A stretch of DNA of 64,000 nt from contig CP148265.1 of NCBI GenBank assembly GCA_045345765.1, positions 682,001 through 746,000 of the forward strand, written 5' to 3'. The DNA is from JAOARY01 sp045345765 (lineage in GTDB: Bacteria; Bacillota; Clostridia; Peptostreptococcales; Peptostreptococcaceae). A program made the position numbers and the translations under genes. Shown here in pieces: positions 1 to 8,276 of this stretch; position 1 is the stretch's first letter; every line of letters starts with the position of its first letter. A model generated the notes under the pieces. The model was not told where the DNA came from. It saw only the letters and a list, made by a program, of their open reading frames with translations, and searched no databases.

Positions 1-269
1 TCTATTCTTCCTATTAACATAAGTCTTTTAGTTCTAAATATCAAAGTAGAACCATTACTTCCTATTATACAATTTATCAAAATTCCTATTAAAAAAAACA
101 TCAAACTAAATTTAATTATATTTATAAAACTTCTTAAACTATCTAATCTTATTACCAAAAATCCTAGATATAAAAATATAACTAAATTTATTATAGGATT
201 TGTAAAAAATATTATAGATATTATTAAAAATAAAAAATCTATAATAATAACCGCTGGATTGAATTTCAA
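1..269 (-). CDS. EcfT/CbiQ-like ECF transporter transmembrane protein (partial, 3' end outside window)
   Basis: The first 89 codons of a very hydrophobic protein run off the left edge. It begins MKFNPAVIIIDFLFL, contains FFTNPIINL and ends in view with GSTLIFRTKRLMLIGR. This layout resembles the N-terminus of energy-coupling-factor T components (family knowledge), which link a substrate-binding S unit to the ATPases. The start is TTG at 269, with AGGTG overlapping the stop codon of the upstream DUF4430 gene, so the two are translationally close. Because the pair lies behind a cobalamin riboswitch, a corrinoid substrate is inferred. The S and A components would have to lie beyond the window. 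Confidence 0.6.
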   Translation of the reverse strand, partial: MKFNPAVIIIDFLFLIISIIFFTNPIINLVIFLYLGFLVIRLDSLRSFINIIKFSLMFFLIGILINCIIGSNGSTLIFRTKRLMLIGRI

Positions 270-278
270 ATAAAACAC

Positions 279-1208
279 CTACTTAAATATTGGTAAATTA
301 TAATTTTTATCTCCTATAAACACTTGTGAATTTAAGTTAAATTCACCTTCTAATAAAAGTTTTACACTTTCTTTTATATTATTTTCATCTGTTCCTAAAA
401 CCATAAATATACCTGATTTAAATGGATATAATTTGTCACAAAAGGCTATAACAACTCCATCATCATATGAATTTATATTATTATAATCTACATCAAATAA
501 ATTAATTTTTTTGTCTTCATATAAAAAATACAAACCTTTTTTAGAATAATTACTTAATAAATCTTTTAGTTTTTTATCTTTTAAGGCTTCATCAAAAGTT
601 GCTATTAATATAGTATTTTTTGTTTCATCAAGTATATTGATTTCTTTATCATTTAATTCAAATGATTTAATATCAAGATTACTAAATTGTTTTTCTATAT
701 TATTTTTTTGTTCTACAAATTCCTTTTGATAAATAATTTCATTAGGTATTTTTTCATCCATATAACCATTTTTAAAAGTATTTTCAAACGATGATATCAA
801 ACTATTGTTATATGATTTATCAGACCAAGGATGATAGTCAAAAACAATATGATCATTTTCTTTTGGAAGATAATCTGTGCTAGATATATCTGCCATATAT
901 CCATTTACATAATAAAACCAATCCCTTTTTTTATCTTTACTATCATCTTTAAAATTTGATTTATAAGAATTTATCGACTCAACAAAACTGCCACCGTAAG
1001 AAGTTTCAACTTCTGTATGTTCCTTTAATATATCCATTATGCTATAATCATTTTTTAAATCAACGTCTTCATTAAATATTATTTCATTAAAAAAATCCTT
1101 AGATACAGTAAGTCTTACGGTTCCTATTTTTTCTTCTTCACATGCATTAAATATTATAAAACTAATACATGTGATTATAATAAATATGTATTTTTTTAAT
1201 CTATTCAT
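279..1208 (-). CDS. DUF4430 lipoprotein, probable corrinoid-binding component
   Basis: A 309-aa exported protein. The start is ATG 1208, behind GAGAGG; an in-frame extension upstream has no ribosome site. Residues 1-23 are a lipoprotein signal with the lipobox-like FNAC. A domain of about 90 residues follows (DYSIMDILKEHTEV ... RDWFYYVNGYMAD), matching the DUF4430 / transcobalamin C-terminal-like fold. The C-terminal ~120 residues (NTILIATFDEAL ... GIFMVLGTDENN) form an alpha/beta region I do not recognise. It sits between a B12 riboswitch and an EcfT-like gene, so a surface corrinoid-capture role is inferred. Confidence 0.7.
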   Translation of the reverse strand: MNRLKKYIFIIITCISFIIFNACEEEKIGTVRLTVSKDFFNEIIFNEDVDLKNDYSIMDILKEHTEVETSYGGSFVESINSYKSNFKDDSKDKKRDWFYYVNGYMADISSTDYLPKENDHIVFDYHPWSDKSYNNSLISSFENTFKNGYMDEKIPNEIIYQKEFVEQKNNIEKQFSNLDIKSFELNDKEINILDETKNTILIATFDEALKDKKLKDLLSNYSKKGLYFLYEDKKINLFDVDYNNINSYDDGVVIAFCDKLYPFKSGIFMVLGTDENNIKESVKLLLEGEFNLNSQVFIGDKNYNLPIFK

Positions 1209-1383
1209 AAAAAACCTCTCTTTATTTAATATTTCAAAACAAAAAAATAAAACCATTAAGGTTTTACATTAAAAAACAATAGATATAAACATATTGATTA
1301 AAACTAAAAAATAAAATTTATTTTAGTCTCCATAAATTCTCTTCTATTAAAACTTTCTTTCAATCAATTATATATTATTTTTA

Positions 1384-1424
1384 AAAATAAAACCTTTTCT
1401 TAAAGCCAAGAAAAAAGTTTTTGA
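1384..1424 (-). terminator. Intrinsic terminator of the B12 riboswitch
   Basis: Read on the minus strand, AAAACTTTTTTCTT, a short loop and AAGAAAAGGTTTT are followed by ATTTTT. It lies directly after the aptamer and before the DUF4430 gene, as expected for a transcription-terminating expression platform. Confidence 0.6.
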
Positions 1425-1435
1425 TTTTTTTAAAA

Positions 1436-1560
1436 ATATTCTGACTTAGAACATATATATAAATTAACCTTCCAGGATAACTCCCGTGGTATACTAATTT
1501 ATAAAGTTCATCACAGCTGGGGCTTCAGTAAAGGTCTTTCACCTTTTTCCTTTTAAAAAA
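1436..1560 (-). promoter_or_regulatory. Cobalamin riboswitch
   Basis: Read on the minus strand, the element shows the conserved cobalamin-aptamer core: GGAAAAAGGTGAAAGACC, then CTGAAGCCCCAGCTGTGATG, then CCAC and a small hairpin ending GGAAGG, and finally AAGTCAG near the 3' end. The order and spacing match the B12 riboswitch class (family knowledge). A TATAAT box lies upstream at 1582-1587 without a clear -35. The terminator at 1384-1424 follows, then the DUF4430 gene 228 nt further on. High cobalamin is inferred to switch the DUF4430-EcfT genes off. Confidence 0.8.
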
Positions 1561-1732
1561 ATCTTATTAAGTTCTTATTTCATTATACTAAAATATATAA
1601 AAATTTACTAGCTTATAAAGCCTGTCATATTTTCTTCATGCATTAATCTAGGTTTTATGCATATATTTTTATTTATATAATCAATTTTTCTTATTATAAA
1701 AAAACATAAGCTATATATACTATTTTTTAGTT

Positions 1733-2701
1733 TTAATATAAATATTTAATTTGTTCATTCAAAATATTTTCTAATTCGCTCTTTGAATTAAACGATATTT
1801 CTAAATTTTTGTATAATGGATTTATATATTCTATTATTTCTTTTAAAGAATTATGTAAATACGGTAGATGTGGGTCTAAGCTCTTCATATGATTTATTAG
1901 CAGTTTATATCTTTTATAATTATCATCTTTTAAATTCATATAATCTTCATACAACATTTTATAGTCTTTATTAATATAATCATTAAAAGCAGTTCTATTT
2001 ATATGTATTCCTTTAATATATTTTTTTATATTTTTAGTCTTTTCCTTTATATAACTACAAGCCTCATTTTCATTTTTTATTTCATGATTTGTAATTATTA
2101 AATGGGATAGGTCAAGCAAAAATCCTTTATTCTTATACTCTATACTCTCAATAAAATATAAGCTAAGTTCATCATCTAAAAATGTAAGCCCATTAGACCA
2201 AAGATTTTCAAATAAAATATCAATATCACAAAATGAAAGTTCTTTTAATACCTCATTTATAAATTCGATACTTCTATCTATTATGTATTTGTTATTATTT
2301 TTATAGTCCAACAAAACAGATTCTTTTGGATATACATTTGATATATGTATCACGACATATTTCGCATTTAGTTTTATTGCTTGTTTTATCTGTTTTATAT
2401 ATGTGTTTTTTAATATATTTTTATCAAGCGAACCATAATAATTTTTAATATTTTCTTTATTTCCTAAGTGTTTTTCTACCAAATTTATATTTCCATCATA
2501 AAAATCTATCCACATAGGCCAAAATATTAAATGTGCACCACTTACCATATCCTTTGGTATTTTTTTTATTATCTCATCATCAAACATCATTAACTCTAAT
2601 TTATTTAATTTAAACTCTTTTAAAAAATTTTTTAATTTTATAAAATCATTTTCAAATAAATCTAAATTATGTTTTGTTGGAGAAAAACTTATACTATACA
2701 T
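1733..2701 (-). CDS. Xylose-isomerase-like TIM-barrel protein, possible CbiR-type cobamide remodelling enzyme
   Basis: A 322-aa soluble protein of the AP endonuclease 2 / xylose isomerase-like TIM-barrel superfamily. Alternating strand and acidic/His motifs are visible: AKYVVIHISN, DILFENLWSN (Glu), GFLLDLSHLIITNH (Asp/His) and IKGIHINR (His), the usual metal-binding ends of such barrels. It lies immediately upstream of the cobalamin riboswitch, on the same strand. CbiR, the cobamide-remodelling phosphodiesterase of Akkermansia, belongs to this superfamily, so that function is a reasoned guess from context, not shown by residues. A generic sugar-phosphate isomerase/epimerase is the alternative. 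The riboswitch does not lie upstream of this gene. Confidence 0.6.
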   Translation of the reverse strand: MYSISFSPTKHNLDLFENDFIKLKNFLKEFKLNKLELMMFDDEIIKKIPKDMVSGAHLIFWPMWIDFYDGNINLVEKHLGNKENIKNYYGSLDKNILKNTYIKQIKQAIKLNAKYVVIHISNVYPKESVLLDYKNNNKYIIDRSIEFINEVLKELSFCDIDILFENLWSNGLTFLDDELSLYFIESIEYKNKGFLLDLSHLIITNHEIKNENEACSYIKEKTKNIKKYIKGIHINRTAFNDYINKDYKMLYEDYMNLKDDNYKRYKLLINHMKSLDPHLPYLHNSLKEIIEYINPLYKNLEISFNSKSELENILNEQIKYLY

Positions 2702-2748
2702 AAAACACCTTCTATAAAAAATTTAAGGGGGATTAACCCCCTCTTATT

Positions 2749-2976
2749 CTATTCTTTATTTTCTTTTAAATCAACTACTATCTTTTCGCATTTTAAACAT
2801 TTATAAGAATTAATAACTGGCATAAAATTCTTATTAATACTTATCTTTTCTCCCCCAATACCGAGCCTTTCTTTTAAAAAATCCTCTGATTTTTCATGTT
2901 CATACCATTTTAATTCACCTTTTTGCCCAACAATAAGACCCTTTAACATTTCTTCTTTACAATAAGGACAAAGCAT
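2749..2976 (-). CDS. Small zinc-ribbon protein (PF20097/DUF6487-like)
   Basis: A 75-aa protein beginning MLCPYCKEEMLKGLIVGQ and ending with YKCLKCEKIVV. The CxxC pair near each end forms a predicted zinc ribbon. The ATG at 2976 has an excellent AAAGGGGGA site; the longer open frame upstream has none and would cross into the divergent permease gene. Function is unknown. It precedes the TIM-barrel gene by 47 nt on the same strand. Confidence 0.65.
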   Translation of the reverse strand: MLCPYCKEEMLKGLIVGQKGELKWYEHEKSEDFLKERLGIGGEKISINKNFMPVINSYKCLKCEKIVVDLKENKE

Positions 2977-3175
2977 TATAAATCCCCCTTTATAATTTTT
3001 TATATAATCCCTTATATATATTTTAAGATAAATACTGTAAAAAATACAGTAAATACTAATTTTTATTTTAAATAACTTAAATTTAATTGAAGTTCTAAAA
3101 AAAACTGTTACAATTAATATAGGAAAAATTATAAATATTAAAAAAATAATTTTAAATGTACTGGGGGGAAATAAT

Positions 3176-4447
3176 ATGAAGGAACATTTAGCATTGGCAT
3201 TGGTAATCTTTTTACTTACATATATCGCCATAGTTTCAGAAAAAATCAATCGAACGTCAATATCTTTATTTGGTGCAATATTGATGATTGTATTTGAAGT
3301 TATAAGTCAAGAACAGGCCTTTTTATTTATAGATTTTAATACAATAGGACTTCTTATTGGCATGATGATTATTGTGAATATACTAAAAAGAACAGGTATA
3401 TTTCAATTTATAGCAATAAAAACAGCTAAAATAGCAAATGGAAATCCCACTAAAATTATGGTTCTATTTTGCATAATAACAGCTATTTCTTCGGCATTAT
3501 TAGATAATGTTACTACAATACTCTTAATTGCACCTGTAACATTTGTAATAACTGAGACTTTAGATATTAATCCAATAAGTTTTTTAATTCCAGAAGTACT
3601 CGCTGCAAATATAGGTGGAGCAGCAACTTTAATTGGAGATCCACCAAATATAATGATTGCAGGGTCTTCTAATTTAAGCTTTATGGATTTTTTAATAAAT
3701 CTAGGACCTGTAATAGCTATAATATTTATAATTTCTCTACTTATACTAAAAAAAATATATAAAAAATCATTAGTTGTAAAAAAAGAAAATGTAAAAAAAT
3801 TATTAAACTTTGATGAAAAAAGATCTATTCAAGATAAAATACTTCTTAAAAAGAGTTTTTTTGTTTTAGCTCTGACAATGATAGGATTTACAACTCATGA
3901 AATTCTACATTTAGAATCTGCAACCGTTGCTTTATTTGGAGGTATATTCTTGCTACTTATAAGTAAATGTGAAGTTGAAGATATTTTAATAGAAATTGAA
4001 TGGACAACAATATTTTTCTTTTGTGGATTATTCATATTAGTCGGAGCCTTAGAAGAAGTCGGTGTTATAAATTTTTTGGCAAAAAAAATGATTGCTATCA
4101 CAAACGGAAATCTATCCTTGGCTAAAATAGTAATCCTTTGGTTATCTGCAATTGCATCTTCATTTTTAGATAATATTCCATTTGTAGCAACAATGATACC
4201 ACTTATAAATAATATTGCTTCTATGAGCCACTCTAATATAGAACCATTATGGTGGTCATTATCACTTGGTGCATGCTTAGGTGGAAACGGCACAATAGTT
4301 GGTGCTTCTGCAAATGTTATAGTTTTTGGTATGCTAAAAAAGAAAGGGTTTAATATCAGTTTTTTAGATTTTATGAAAATTGGATTTCCTATAATGCTAA
4401 TATCTATAATAATATCAAATGTTTATTTAGTCTTATTTTACGTATAA
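3176..4447 (+). CDS. ArsB/NhaD-superfamily ion permease
   Basis: A 423-aa polytopic membrane protein of the ion-transporter superfamily that contains ArsB, NhaD and the P protein. Two inverted half-repeats each carry a signature: SALLDNVTTILLIAPVT with ANIGGAATLIGDPPNI in the first half, and SSFLDNIPFVATMIPL with GACLGGNGTIVGASAN in the second. About 10-11 membrane segments are evident. GGGGGGA precedes the ATG. The substrate cannot be told from the sequence (Na+/H+ exchange, arsenite or a dicarboxylate are all possible), and no arsenic genes are adjacent. Two unknown genes follow on the same strand after 39 nt. Confidence 0.75.
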   Translation: MKEHLALALVIFLLTYIAIVSEKINRTSISLFGAILMIVFEVISQEQAFLFIDFNTIGLLIGMMIIVNILKRTGIFQFIAIKTAKIANGNPTKIMVLFCIITAISSALLDNVTTILLIAPVTFVITETLDINPISFLIPEVLAANIGGAATLIGDPPNIMIAGSSNLSFMDFLINLGPVIAIIFIISLLILKKIYKKSLVVKKENVKKLLNFDEKRSIQDKILLKKSFFVLALTMIGFTTHEILHLESATVALFGGIFLLLISKCEVEDILIEIEWTTIFFFCGLFILVGALEEVGVINFLAKKMIAITNGNLSLAKIVILWLSAIASSFLDNIPFVATMIPLINNIASMSHSNIEPLWWSLSLGACLGGNGTIVGASANVIVFGMLKKKGFNISFLDFMKIGFPIMLISIIISNVYLVLFYV

Positions 4448-4486
4448 AAATAGTATCAGATAAAAATTCGTAAAAGGGGTGTAAAA

Positions 4487-4975
4487 ATGTCTTATAGCCG
4501 AAAAATGATGGGTCTTGAAGCTAGTGAACATCAGATGAAATTAATTCAAATGGGGGCGTTGGTAAAACAATTAAATAGCACAATGTGTTATATAAAATTT
4601 CAATTGGATAAAATTGAAGTTTCTTATGTTTATAACATAAATAAAAAAGGCAAGTATTTTTTAGAAAGGATTAAACCTTATCCTCTTCCTATAAAAGAAT
4701 TTCAACACGAAGATGATGTTATTGAAATAATAAAAATAGATATAACGCAATTTAAAAATGCTTGCAAGAGTAGAAATTTAAACAATTTTATAGATATCTC
4801 TTTGGATTTGAATAAAAGTATAAAAATGTATGAAGATTTATTTTTATATTATAATGTTCCAAAAGAAACTAATGAAGAAATTAAAAATCTTATAAAAATG
4901 ATTCAACAAAAGATTATTAACACAAGAGATCATTCAAATAGGATTTATTTTGAAAAAGAACCTGATAATTTATAA
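4487..4975 (+). CDS. Unknown 162-aa protein, tandem paralogue A
   Basis: I do not recognise this family. It is a soluble, lysine-rich protein without signal or membrane segments. A central block KGKYFLERIKPYPLPIKEF is followed by a helical second half (KNACKSRNLNNFIDISLDL ... EDLFLYYNVPKE). It is the closely similar partner of the next gene, and both are exactly 162 aa when the neighbour's TTG start is used. AAAAGGGGTG precedes the ATG. It may be cotranscribed with the upstream permease. Confidence 0.6.
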   Translation: MSYSRKMMGLEASEHQMKLIQMGALVKQLNSTMCYIKFQLDKIEVSYVYNINKKGKYFLERIKPYPLPIKEFQHEDDVIEIIKIDITQFKNACKSRNLNNFIDISLDLNKSIKMYEDLFLYYNVPKETNEEIKNLIKMIQQKIINTRDHSNRIYFEKEPDNL

Positions 4976-5008
4976 TTTTATTTTTTATTTTTTATGGAGG
5001 TGTTTTTA

Positions 5009-5497
5009 TTGCCATTAGAAAAACAATTATTAAAATTTGAAACTAGCCATAATCATATGAGCTTAGTTCAATTAGGGGCTGATGTTGAAATTATTAATGG
5101 TAAAATGTGTTATGTTAAATTTTTAATAAATAATTTAGAACTTTCTTATATCTATCATATAAACAAAACAGGTAAGTATTTTTTAGAGAGAATTAAACCT
5201 TATCCTCTTCCTATAAAAGAATTTGAAAACGAAGATGATGTTTTAAAAATTATAAAAATAGACAAAAAACAATTTGAAAATGCTAGTAATAGTAGTAATA
5301 TTGATAATTTTATAGCTATAAATAGAGCTTTAAATAAAACAATAAAGAAATTTGAAGATTTATTTTTATATTATAATGTTCCAGATTATGAAAATGAAAT
5401 AATAATAAAAAAAATAAAAGAAATTCAAGATGAAATAGACAAAACAGCAAGTGATAGCGAACGTATATTTTTTGAAAAAGAACCATTAAATATATAA
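5009..5497 (+). CDS. Unknown 162-aa protein, tandem paralogue B
   Basis: This is a tandem duplicate of the preceding gene: GKYFLERIKPYPLPIKEF and FEDLFLYYNVP are shared almost unchanged, while the N-terminus and the 3' third differ. I place the start at TTG 5009, seven bases after GGAGGTG, rather than at the in-frame ATG at 4994, which overlaps that ribosome site. The choice gives the same length as paralogue A. The C-termini of both end in an FEKEP motif (YFEKEPDNL, FFEKEPLNI). Function is unknown; sequence divergence indicates the duplication is not recent. Confidence 0.6.
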   Translation: MPLEKQLLKFETSHNHMSLVQLGADVEIINGKMCYVKFLINNLELSYIYHINKTGKYFLERIKPYPLPIKEFENEDDVLKIIKIDKKQFENASNSSNIDNFIAINRALNKTIKKFEDLFLYYNVPDYENEIIIKKIKEIQDEIDKTASDSERIFFEKEPLNI

Positions 5498-5528
5498 AAA
5501 TTGTTAAGAATTTTTAACAATTCCGAAC

Positions 5529-5587
5529 AATAATAAAAAAAGTATTGTAAATAAAAATTTATTTATAGTGCTTTTTTTATTATTATT
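5529..5587. terminator. Long bidirectional hairpin terminator after the paralogue pair
   Basis: AATAATAAAAAAAGTA and a TGTAAATAAA arm pair with TATTTATA and TGCTTTTTTTATTATT, giving arms of about 24 nt and a U-tract on either strand. A smaller TTGTTAA/TTAACAA hairpin precedes it at about 5503-5522. Confidence 0.6.
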
Positions 5588-5620
5588 TTTATAAAATTTA
5601 TTTTATTTTTACAAAAAAAG

Positions 5621-5698
5621 AACCCTTGATTTTTTCAATCAAGGGTTTAAAAAAGGTTTTAGATAGAGTTTCAAAGAAATTTAAAAGTCTCTTTGAAA
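5621..5698. other. Two orphan hairpins upstream of the tetR promoter region
   Basis: AACCCTTGAT pairs with ATCAAGGGTT (5621-5647), and TTTCAAAGA pairs with TCTTTGAAA (5669-5698). The first has a T-run (CTTTTTTTG) only when read on the minus strand, and no gene lies upstream on that strand before the HK gene terminator at 6768, so it may end an unannotated leftward transcript. The rest of 5700-6100 is AT-rich promoter DNA. Confidence 0.35.
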
Positions 5699-5808
5699 TG
5701 AAAAATAATATAGCTTTAAATATCTTTCATAGTTAAGACGTATAAAATAATAAAAAGTTTCAAAAAAAATAAAAAAATTTTTTCTTTTTTTATTTTTTTA
5801 AGAATTAG

Positions 5809-5843
5809 ATTATTTGTACTTAAAGTGCAAATAATGCTATAAT
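5809..5843 (+). promoter_or_regulatory. Palindromic operator overlapping a promoter, upstream of tetR
   Basis: A 27-bp near-perfect inverted repeat (5809-5835; ATTATTTGTACTT pairing with AAGTGCAAATAAT, 12 of 13 positions) overlaps TTGTAC (5814-5819), and an 18-nt spacer separates that from TATAAT (5838-5843). The size and position are typical of a TetR-family operator, so autoregulation is inferred. It lies about 260 nt before the tetR start. Confidence 0.45.
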
Positions 5844-5891
5844 AAATTTGTTATTTTTGATTTTATTTCAAGTAGTTTAAAATACTAAAGC

Positions 5892-5920
5892 TTGACATAA
5901 TTTAATATGTTTTTTAAAAT
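5892..5920 (+). promoter_or_regulatory. Sigma-A-type promoter
   Basis: TTGACA at 5892-5897, a 17-nt spacer and TAAAAT at 5915-5920. It reads toward tetR and leaves a leader of about 175 nt. A third candidate (TTGTAC 6001, TATAAA 6023) lies nearer the gene. Confidence 0.45.
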
Positions 5921-6101
5921 ATTATTGAAGATAGGATTTTATTTGGAATAACAAGTTAATAATTTTTTTAATAAAAACTATATTTAAAAAAAATAAAAAA
6001 TTGTACAGATTTTAGTTTTTATTATAAAATTATTATAAATATCATACCAAGTATTTGGAACATGATTTTTTATAAATACAAAAGAACGAGGGGTAGAATT
6101 T

Positions 6102-6713
6102 ATGGCTAAAGTTACTGAAAGGGAAAAAATATTAACAAGAAAAGAAATTTTAAAAGCTAGTAAAGAAATTTTTATGAAAAAGGGTTATGACGCAACTTCT
6201 ATGAAAGATATTGCTTCTAAAGCAGGTATTGGTATTAGTACTATTTATGGTTATTACCAATCAAAAGCTCATCTTTTCATGGGTACTTTCTTTAAATATT
6301 TTAAAGATACATTAGACTTTGAAATTATCTATGAAGTACTAGACAAAGACACTGTAAAAAATATAATATTAAAACTTGTAAATTCAAGAATCGAACATTT
6401 AGAAATCTTAGATAAAAATATATTAAAACAATTCTATCAAATGGCATTAAATAAAGGATTTTCGGATGAAATGGAAAAAATGTTTATAAATGACAGAAGA
6501 AATTTAAAAGAATTTCTTTTGAAATTATTAAGAGAATATGAACTTTTTAATGATTTTTCACTAGAATTTGATAAAGATAGTTTAAGTGAAATTATATTAG
6601 ATATTTACAAAGCTCAAACAATGGAATTTATGATGTACAAAAGTAAATCTATTGATGAAGTAAAAACGCATGTTTATAATTCGCTTGATTTATTTTTTAA
6701 TCTAATAAAATAA
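6102..6713 (+). CDS. TetR/AcrR-family transcriptional regulator
   Basis: A 203-aa regulator. Residues 10-57 form the TetR helix-turn-helix, with KEIFMKKGYDATSMKDIASKAGIGISTIYGYYQSKAHLF closely following the family consensus (cited here in pieces: KGYDATSMKDIA, GIGISTIYGYYQSK). The all-helical C-terminal ligand and dimer domain is variable and does not reveal the ligand. It stands alone on the plus strand between terminators, with a 600-bp upstream region holding three promoter candidates and a palindromic operator-like site. No adjacent target gene is obvious; the divergent or neighbouring permease is a possible target. Confidence 0.85.
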   Translation: MAKVTEREKILTRKEILKASKEIFMKKGYDATSMKDIASKAGIGISTIYGYYQSKAHLFMGTFFKYFKDTLDFEIIYEVLDKDTVKNIILKLVNSRIEHLEILDKNILKQFYQMALNKGFSDEMEKMFINDRRNLKEFLLKLLREYELFNDFSLEFDKDSLSEIILDIYKAQTMEFMMYKSKSIDEVKTHVYNSLDLFFNLIK

Positions 6714-6767
6714 CATATATAAATTTATTAAACAAAAATATAAAAAATAAATTTATAAAATAAAATT

Positions 6768-6814
6768 AAAAGCTGTTTTAAGATAATTTTTGTAATCATC
6801 TTAAAACAGCTTTT
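6768..6814. terminator. Bidirectional terminator between tetR and the histidine kinase gene
   Basis: A 17-bp perfect stem, AAAAGCTGTTTTAAGAT pairing with its complement, lies between the convergent genes. The distal arm reaches the stop codon of the histidine kinase gene. Confidence 0.75.
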
Positions 6815-8276
6815 AATTTTTGTGTATTATTATTTTAAACTTAGTTCCAACATCCACTTCACTCTTAACTTCAATTTTTCCATTGTGAGAATTTATTATC
6901 CATTTTGCAATTGAAAGTCCAAGTCCAGTTCCACCTGTACTTTTAGTTCTAGATTCATCTGTTCTATAAAACCTATCAAATATTTTTCTTAAATCTTTTT
7001 TATCTATTCCCATACCTTGATCTTCTATTTCAATAAATATTCTAAGTTCATCCTCATATAAATTTAAACATATCTTCTTATCATCCTTCGTAAACTTGAT
7101 ACTATTATCTATAAATATTCTAATTGCTTGTTTTAATAATTTTACATCTCCAAAAAAATTTACATTAGAAGAAAAATTCTTTACAAATATATGTTTATCA
7201 TCAATCATACAACTTTCCTTATAAATTTCATCCATAAGTTCTGTTAATGAAAATATCTTCTTATCTAGGGTCTGTGTTTTTTTATCTGCTCTTGCTAAAA
7301 ATAATAATTTTTCTACAAGGTCTTTCATACTTAATGTTTCTTTTTTTATTGCATCTATTGACTCTTCTAATATCTTTTCATCTTTTTTCCCCCATCTGTT
7401 TAACATATTTATATATCCTTGTATAACAGAAATAGGAGTTCTAAGTTCATGAGATGCATCTGATACAAATCTATCCTTTTGTTCATAAGAATTCTCTAAT
7501 CTCTGAAGCATTTCATTAAAAGTTATAGCAAGCGCTTTTAATTCATCTTGATAATCATTTACCTTTAATCTTTTTACCTTTCCTTCAAACGATATTGCCT
7601 TTGCCTTTTTGGTCATATCTTTTATTGGATATAATAAAGTTTCATTAACACGCTTTCCTGTTATTATAGTTATTATAAAACCCATTATAAATAGTATTAA
7701 TAACATAAAAGCTATTATCATAAGATATTTATCATGATTTTGCACATCTTTTACTAAAAATAAAGTATATACATCATTATTTATAAATATATATTCAGTA
7801 TAAGCTATATTACTATTTTTAAAATCATAATAAAAACCTCTTCGATTTTCTTTAAATAAAGTTTTTGATTCTTTTTTATAAGAATTACCCTTTTGATTAG
7901 TATATATTTTTTTATTAAAAGAATCATAGATATCCAATTTCAAACTAAAATCATCCAAATCAAAAGTTTTACTTCTATCTAAAAAATCCAATTTTTTTAT
8001 CTTTTGTGAATATACTTTTATATCAGAATAATCTTTTCTAACTAATAAAAATTTAAAACTTCCTAGTATTGTTATAGAAAACATCAACATGATTAGTATA
8101 AATGTAGTTATATAAACAGATGTTATTTTAAATGATAATGAAAATTTAAAAGCCCTTACTAATTTTTTTATTCCTCTTTTTAAATATTTAAAAATTAAAT
8201 TGAAGAATTTAAAAATCAATATGACGAAATAAAATAAATAATATAAAATCTTTTCAATTTTATCTTTCTTTTTCAT
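6813..8276 (-). CDS. Membrane sensor histidine kinase (HAMP-HisKA-HATPase)
   Basis: A 487-aa sensor kinase. A basic, hydrophobic N-terminus and a membrane segment at about residues 53-77 are followed by an extracytoplasmic sensor of about 110 residues, a second membrane segment near 185-207 and a HAMP region. The phosphoacceptor box is VSDASHELRTPISVIQGY (H-box). The ATPase domain shows the N box DNSIKFTKD, the G1 box EDQGMGIDKKDL, the F box DRFYR and the G2 box GTGLGLSIAKWI. It shares one base (TAATG) with the upstream response regulator gene, so the pair is translationally coupled. The signal is unknown. Confidence 0.9.
   Translation of the reverse strand: MKKKDKIEKILYYLFYFVILIFKFFNLIFKYLKRGIKKLVRAFKFSLSFKITSVYITTFILIMLMFSITILGSFKFLLVRKDYSDIKVYSQKIKKLDFLDRSKTFDLDDFSLKLDIYDSFNKKIYTNQKGNSYKKESKTLFKENRRGFYYDFKNSNIAYTEYIFINNDVYTLFLVKDVQNHDKYLMIIAFMLLILFIMGFIITIITGKRVNETLLYPIKDMTKKAKAISFEGKVKRLKVNDYQDELKALAITFNEMLQRLENSYEQKDRFVSDASHELRTPISVIQGYINMLNRWGKKDEKILEESIDAIKKETLSMKDLVEKLLFLARADKKTQTLDKKIFSLTELMDEIYKESCMIDDKHIFVKNFSSNVNFFGDVKLLKQAIRIFIDNSIKFTKDDKKICLNLYEDELRIFIEIEDQGMGIDKKDLRKIFDRFYRTDESRTKSTGGTGLGLSIAKWIINSHNGKIEVKSEVDVGTKFKIIIHKN

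Noticed and set aside
3895..4293. 132-codon open frame on the minus strand
   Set aside because: Lies wholly inside the ArsB/NhaD-type permease gene, has no ribosome site and encodes no recognisable domain; a shadow of the real frame.
3176..4447. Arsenite efflux pump ArsB
   Set aside because: Superfamily match only; no arsR, arsC or other arsenic genes are adjacent, so the substrate is left open.
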